Positions 24,207 to 27,571 of a stretch of DNA of 27,571 nt are shown here, piece by piece. The notes under the pieces were generated by a model. That model had not been told where the DNA came from. It worked only from the letters and a program-made list of their open reading frames with translations, and did not search any database. The position numbers and the translations under genes were made by a program. Numbering within the stretch: the stretch's first letter is position 1; each line of letters opens with the position of its first letter. Origin of the DNA: JABLTI01 sp030629105 (lineage in GTDB: Archaea > Asgardarchaeota > Heimdallarchaeia > JABLTI01); contig DAOVPS010000016.1 in the NCBI GenBank assembly GCA_030629105.1, positions 1 to 27,571 on the forward strand. The letters are read 5' to 3'.

Positions 24207-25163
24207 TTGATTGAGACGACAATTGGAAGTTTAAAACTCAAAAATCCATTCATACTAGCATCTGGTGTATTAGGGGTAAATGCTTCGGTTATGACTCGAG
24301 TAGCGAATGCTGGATGTGGTGGAATAACTACAAAATCCATTGGTCCTGAACCAAAAGCAGGTTATCCGAATCCAACTGTTGTGGAGCTTGGAAATGGAAA
24401 TTTAATTAATGCAATGGGCCTTCCAAATCCAGGATGCGAAGAATTCGTTACGGAGATCATTGAAGCTAAGAAGAGAACAAAAGCACCAATAATTGCTAGT
24501 ATCTTTGGGAAAGATACAGAAGAATTCATTTTTGTTGCTAGAACACTTCTAAAAGGAAACCCCGATGCTTTTGAATTAAATGTGTCTTGCCCACATGGAG
24601 GAAAATATGGTTCCATTATTGGTCAAGATAAAGAATTAGTGGAAGAGATTACTCAAGAAATAAAGAAGATTGTAAAAGTCCCTGTTTATGTTAAAATATC
24701 TCCTAATCTTTCAGATTTACGAGTCCCAGCTGAAGCAGCTGTTTCTGGAGGAGCAGATGGTATTGTAGTAATAAATACTCTTCGAGCGATGGCTATTGAC
24801 ATAAATTATCGTAAACCAATTCTTGCTAACAAATTCGGAGGTTTGTCAGGTCCCGCAGTAAAACCTGTAGCACTAAAATGTGTTTATGACATGTATTCCT
24901 CTTTCGGAGATAAAGTACCCATTATAGGTGTTGGAGGAATTTCTAATTGGAAAGATGTAGTTGAATTTATGCTTGCTGGAGCTTCTGCAGTGCAAATTGG
25001 AACAGCTATATCCTATTGTAAGGATCCTGTGAACATCTCAATTTTCAATGAATTAGCTGATGGATTAAAACAGTATCTCAAATCAGAAGGATTCAGTAAA
25101 TCTGCTGATATCGTGGGGTTAGCTCATAAAGATTGGAATGAGGGAAAAACACATGGCTGTTAA
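24207..25163 (+). CDS. pyrD: dihydroorotate dehydrogenase, class 1B catalytic subunit
   Basis: FMN enzyme of 318 residues that oxidises dihydroorotate to orotate in pyrimidine synthesis. Class 1 features are clear: NPFILASG (13-20), TTKSIG with FMN-contacting K43 (41-46), NAMGLPNPG (68-76), and NVSCPH with the catalytic base Cys128 that marks class 1 enzymes. The FMN phosphate site GVGGI appears near the C-terminus, with AVQIGTA after it. TTG 24207 is chosen because AAGGAGA at 24191-24197 lies nine bases upstream, and the resulting N-terminus is standard. Its end overlaps pyrK by 11 bases, which makes it the NAD-linked class 1B form, acting as a heterotetramer with PyrK in the cytosol. Confidence 0.93.
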   Translation: MIETTIGSLKLKNPFILASGVLGVNASVMTRVANAGCGGITTKSIGPEPKAGYPNPTVVELGNGNLINAMGLPNPGCEEFVTEIIEAKKRTKAPIIASIFGKDTEEFIFVARTLLKGNPDAFELNVSCPHGGKYGSIIGQDKELVEEITQEIKKIVKVPVYVKISPNLSDLRVPAEAAVSGGADGIVVINTLRAMAIDINYRKPILANKFGGLSGPAVKPVALKCVYDMYSSFGDKVPIIGVGGISNWKDVVEFMLAGASAVQIGTAISYCKDPVNISIFNELADGLKQYLKSEGFSKSADIVGLAHKDWNEGKTHGC

Positions 25164-26007
25164 AAAACTCGGATTACTAAAGGTTACAAAAATCGAAAAA
25201 ATTGTTGAAGAAACACCAACAGATTGTCGTGTTCCTGTAAAATCCTATACCTTAACAATTCCCGAAATAGCAAAGATTGCAGAACCAGGTCAATTTGCTA
25301 TGATGTGGTTATTAGGTATTGATGAGAAACCCATGGGGATTGCTGGTGCAAACCCAAAATCCGGGGAGATTATTTTTGCTGTAGCGAAAATTGGTCCAGC
25401 AACTACTGCTCTTCATAAGCTAAAGAAAGGTGACAAGCTAGGAATAAAAGGTCCTTACGGTAAGGGTTTTTCTATCAAAGGGAAAAAAATCGCAGTGATT
25501 GGAGGAGGTACTGGAATCGCTCCGACGAAGTATTTGATTGAAAAATCATTAGTAAAGGGATTGGATGTTACACTATTCCATGGAGCAAGAACTGCTAGTG
25601 AACTTGCCTTCCGCAAATACTTCGAGAATTCCGCAAATGAAAAGAAAAATTTCCATTACAAACCTAGTACAGATGATGGTTCACATGGTTTCAAAGGTTA
25701 TGCTACAGAGTGTTTTGAGACTTCTATTGATAGTAACAAGATTTTCGATCAAATATATACCTGCGGTCCAGAGCCAATGATGTTTACAGCATGGAAACTA
25801 GCAACTAAACAAGCAATTCCAATTGAAGCGTGTTTAGCAGATCGTTATTTCAAATGTGCCATTGGTTTATGTGGTCAATGTACTGTTGATCCAGTTGGCT
25901 TGCGACTATGTATTGATGGTCCTGTCTTTGATCAAGATCAACTAAAAGAAATAAGTGATTTTGGTAAATTTGCTCGAGACAAATTTGGTCGTAAAGAACC
26001 TATCTAA
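25153..26007 (+). CDS. pyrK: dihydroorotate dehydrogenase electron-transfer subunit
   Basis: PyrK carries FAD and a [2Fe-2S] cluster and passes electrons from PyrD to NAD+. The 284-residue protein has an FAD-binding barrel with PGQFAMMW (45-52) and the KPMG motif (59-62), where many relatives have RPxS. The nucleotide site is GGGTGIAPT (117-125), followed by YTCGPEPM (202-209). Four cluster cysteines lie at C235, C240, C243 and C253 (Cx4Cx2Cx9C). The ATG at 25153 is set by GAGGG eight bases upstream, inside the 3' end of pyrD, so the two subunits are translationally coupled. Confidence 0.92.
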   Translation: MAVKKLGLLKVTKIEKIVEETPTDCRVPVKSYTLTIPEIAKIAEPGQFAMMWLLGIDEKPMGIAGANPKSGEIIFAVAKIGPATTALHKLKKGDKLGIKGPYGKGFSIKGKKIAVIGGGTGIAPTKYLIEKSLVKGLDVTLFHGARTASELAFRKYFENSANEKKNFHYKPSTDDGSHGFKGYATECFETSIDSNKIFDQIYTCGPEPMMFTAWKLATKQAIPIEACLADRYFKCAIGLCGQCTVDPVGLRLCIDGPVFDQDQLKEISDFGKFARDKFGRKEPI

Positions 26008-26019
26008 AAAAAATTATAG

Positions 26020-26046
26020 AATTGTTAGTGTTCATCACTAACAATT
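26020..26046. terminator. bidirectional hairpin terminator between pyrK and dnaK
   Basis: Perfect 11-bp inverted repeat AATTGTTAGTG / CACTAACAATT with a 5-base loop. On the minus strand it is followed within a few bases by an eight-T run; on the plus strand it is followed by a looser T-rich stretch. It lies between the convergent pyrK and dnaK stop codons. An overlapping palindrome AACAATTAATTGTT (26040-26053) allows a second fold. Confidence 0.65.
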
Positions 26047-26052
26047 AATTGT

Positions 26053-27571
26053 TTATTCTTCGTCTTCTTCGACTTCGTAGTCTACATCAACAACATGCTC
26101 TTCTTCTGGTTTTTCTTGTGTTCCAGGAGGAGTAAATGATGGTCCTGCTCCTTCTGCAAACTGACTTGGATCAAAACCAGCGCCTGGTTGTCCACCCGCT
26201 TCTTGATATATTCTAGTTGAGATTTGTTGTAGTTCTTCCATTAGACTTTCTTTCTTCGTTTTGATGTCATCGTAGTCATCTGTTGCTAAAGCTTGCTGAA
26301 GTTCTTCTTGCTTTTCTTTTACAGATTTGGTCTCTTCTTCTGTTACTTTATCTTTGAAATCTTTGAGTACTTTATCTACACTGTAAACGAGATGTTCTGC
26401 TTCATTCTTTAGCTGAACTTCTTCAAGTCTTTTATTATCTTCTTCCTCATATTGCTCTGCATCTTTGACCATTTGTTCTACATCTTTTTTATCAACACCA
26501 CTTGGTGAAGATACAGTGACTTTTTGTTCATTTCCGGTTCCAAGGTCTTTTGCTTTGACTGAAACGATTCCATTAACATCCAAATCAAATGTTACCTCAA
26601 CTTGAGGGACACCTCGAGGTGCGGGAGGAATTCCAATTAACTGGAACTTTCCTAATGTCACATTATCTTTTGCGAATTTTCTTTCACCTTGTAAAACATG
26701 GATTTCTACACTTGGCTGATTGTCACTTGCTGTGGAAAATGTTTGACTTTTACTTGTAGGAATGGTTGTATTTCTATCTACAATAGGAGTGAAAACTTGT
26801 CCGAGTGTTTCAATTCCTAAGGTTAATGGTGTAACATCTAGGAGAAGAACATCTTTCACATCACCTTTTATTACTCCAGCTTGTATTGCTGCTCCAATCG
26901 CAACACATTCATCAGGATTTATTCCTTTATAGATCGTCTTTTCCCCGAATATCTTTGCAATTTCTTCTCTCACAGCAGGCATTCTTGTTGCTCCTCCTAC
27001 AAGAAGAACTTTGTTAATTTGAGAAGCTTTATACTTTGAATCTTTTAGAGCTTGTCTTGTTGGACCTAAAGTTTTCTCAATAAGATCTTCAGTCATCCTT
27101 TGGAATTGCGATCTTGTAATTTCATAGTTTATGTTGATTGGTTGTCCTTCTTTGTCAACTGTAACATAAGGAATGTCAACAAAAGCTCTTTGTTTTGATG
27201 ATAACTCCATTTTTGCTTTTTCAGATGCATCTTTAATTCGTTGCATAGCTGAATCATTTTTGGTTATGTCAATTCCTTCTTTTTTCTTGAATTGCTCAAC
27301 GACCCATTTTATGATTCTGTCATCAAAATCGTCTCCACCTAATAAATTATTACCACTGGTAGCTTTTACTTCAAACATTGTGTCTCCTTCTTCCATATAA
27401 GTCTCAAGAATGGAAACGTCGAATGTTCCTCCACCAAGGTCAAAAACTAGTATTATTTCTTCTTTTCCTTTTCCAACCCCGTAAGCTAAACAAGCAGCAG
27501 TTGGTTCATTGATTATTCTTAAAACCTCTAAACCTGCAATTTTTCCTGCATCTTTTGTTGCTTGTCTTTGA
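26053..27571 (-). CDS. dnaK: Hsp70 chaperone DnaK (5' end beyond the window)
   Basis: C-terminal ~506 residues of a bacterial-type DnaK; the N-terminal part lies off the right edge, and the frame stays open to the last base. The first visible residues are QRQATKDAGKIAGLEVLRII, followed by NEPTAAA, then FDLGGGTFDVS (second phosphate loop), GGDDFD, and VLLVGGATRMPAV. The linker LLLDVTPLTLGIET leads to the substrate-binding domain (ERKFAKDN, GIPPAPRGVPQ) and an alpha-helical lid. The C-terminal tail is glycine/proline-rich and ends in an acidic VDYEVEEDEE stretch. In bacteria and in archaea that acquired it, DnaK works with DnaJ and GrpE; neither is visible here. An internal Met at 27396 is not the start. 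Confidence 0.95.
   Translation of the reverse strand, partial: QRQATKDAGKIAGLEVLRIINEPTAACLAYGVGKGKEEIILVFDLGGGTFDVSILETYMEEGDTMFEVKATSGNNLLGGDDFDDRIIKWVVEQFKKKEGIDITKNDSAMQRIKDASEKAKMELSSKQRAFVDIPYVTVDKEGQPININYEITRSQFQRMTEDLIEKTLGPTRQALKDSKYKASQINKVLLVGGATRMPAVREEIAKIFGEKTIYKGINPDECVAIGAAIQAGVIKGDVKDVLLLDVTPLTLGIETLGQVFTPIVDRNTTIPTSKSQTFSTASDNQPSVEIHVLQGERKFAKDNVTLGKFQLIGIPPAPRGVPQVEVTFDLDVNGIVSVKAKDLGTGNEQKVTVSSPSGVDKKDVEQMVKDAEQYEEEDNKRLEEVQLKNEAEHLVYSVDKVLKDFKDKVTEEETKSVKEKQEELQQALATDDYDDIKTKKESLMEELQQISTRIYQEAGGQPGAGFDPSQFAEGAGPSFTPPGTQEKPEEEHVVDVDYEVEEDEE

Noticed and set aside
26053..27396. DnaK starting at the internal Met at 27396
   Set aside because: The same frame continues open to the window edge and encodes conserved DnaK sequence including NEPTAAA and FDLGGGTFDVS, so that Met is internal.
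1..27571. CRISPR array, insertion sequence, prophage or integration site
   Set aside because: No regularly spaced repeats, transposase, integrase or phage structural genes were seen, and gene spacing is that of ordinary chromosomal DNA.

Overview
The window is AT-rich, gene-dense archaeal DNA. Archaeal markers include a KEOPS subunit of the Cgi121 family, a Tan1-like THUMP protein, a Sec11-type signal peptidase, an archaeal-type purine phosphoribosyltransferase, TATA-box promoters (some probably leaderless) and Shine-Dalgarno-led TTG starts. A ubiquitin-like protein ending exactly in Gly-Gly, an E1-like enzyme, a GT22 (ALG9/PIG-B type) mannosyltransferase and a 2308-residue helical-repeat protein with a possible UFL1-like winged-helix tail add a eukaryote-like flavour. 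This combination points to an Asgard archaeon, probably a metagenome-derived contig. That placement is inference, because no rRNA or other phylogenetic marker is present. Bacterial-type DnaK and larE-larB fit the mosaic content of such genomes.

Layout. 1-1.5 kb (+): an HD-domain nucleotidase and an E1/MoeB/ThiF-like adenylyltransferase, translationally coupled. 1.5-3.9 kb (-): a two-helix small membrane protein and a 714-residue protein with a beta-rich head, long acidic linker and C-terminal membrane anchor. 4.0-5.8 kb (+): GT22 mannosyltransferase. 5.8-7.2 kb (-): a beta-CASP metallo-beta-lactamase nuclease split in two by a one-base frameshift. 7.4-14.35 kb (+): the giant helical-repeat protein, a quarter of the window. 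14.4-15.45 kb (-): galactokinase-like GHMP kinase. 15.6-17.6 kb (+): an operon of a small, possibly longin-like protein and two tandem 7-TM paralogues, closed by a hairpin terminator. 17.7-18.25 kb (-): a phosphoribosyltransferase whose 5' end is cut by an in-frame TAG. 18.4-19.6 kb: convergent Cgi121 and THUMP genes (tRNA modification). 19.7-22.5 kb (+): signal peptidase with an extra extracytoplasmic domain, then larE and larB (nickel-pincer cofactor). 22.6 kb (+): the ubiquitin-like protein. 22.9-24.1 kb (+): a membrane-anchored, sequon-rich lectin-like surface protein. 24.2-26.0 kb (+): pyrD-pyrK, the NAD-linked class 1B dihydroorotate dehydrogenase. 26.05-27.57 kb (-): DnaK, running off the right edge.

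How they work together. The clearest functional pairs are pyrD/pyrK (pyrimidine synthesis) and larE/larB (lactate racemase cofactor). Cgi121 and the THUMP protein share a tRNA-modification theme. The GT22 enzyme, signal peptidase and sequon-rich surface protein fit a secretion and glycosylation theme. The ubiquitin-like protein, the E1-like enzyme and the possible UFL1-like tail of the giant protein could belong to one modifier pathway, but they lie far apart and no E2, RING protein or Rpn11-type protease is in view.

Three genes carry lesions in otherwise conserved positions: a frameshift (nuclease), a nonsense codon (phosphoribosyltransferase) and a missense change in a nucleotide-binding loop (larE). 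These are either real variants or consensus errors. No stretch longer than about 300 bases lacks a gene, and I saw no rRNA, tRNA, CRISPR array, insertion sequence or prophage.
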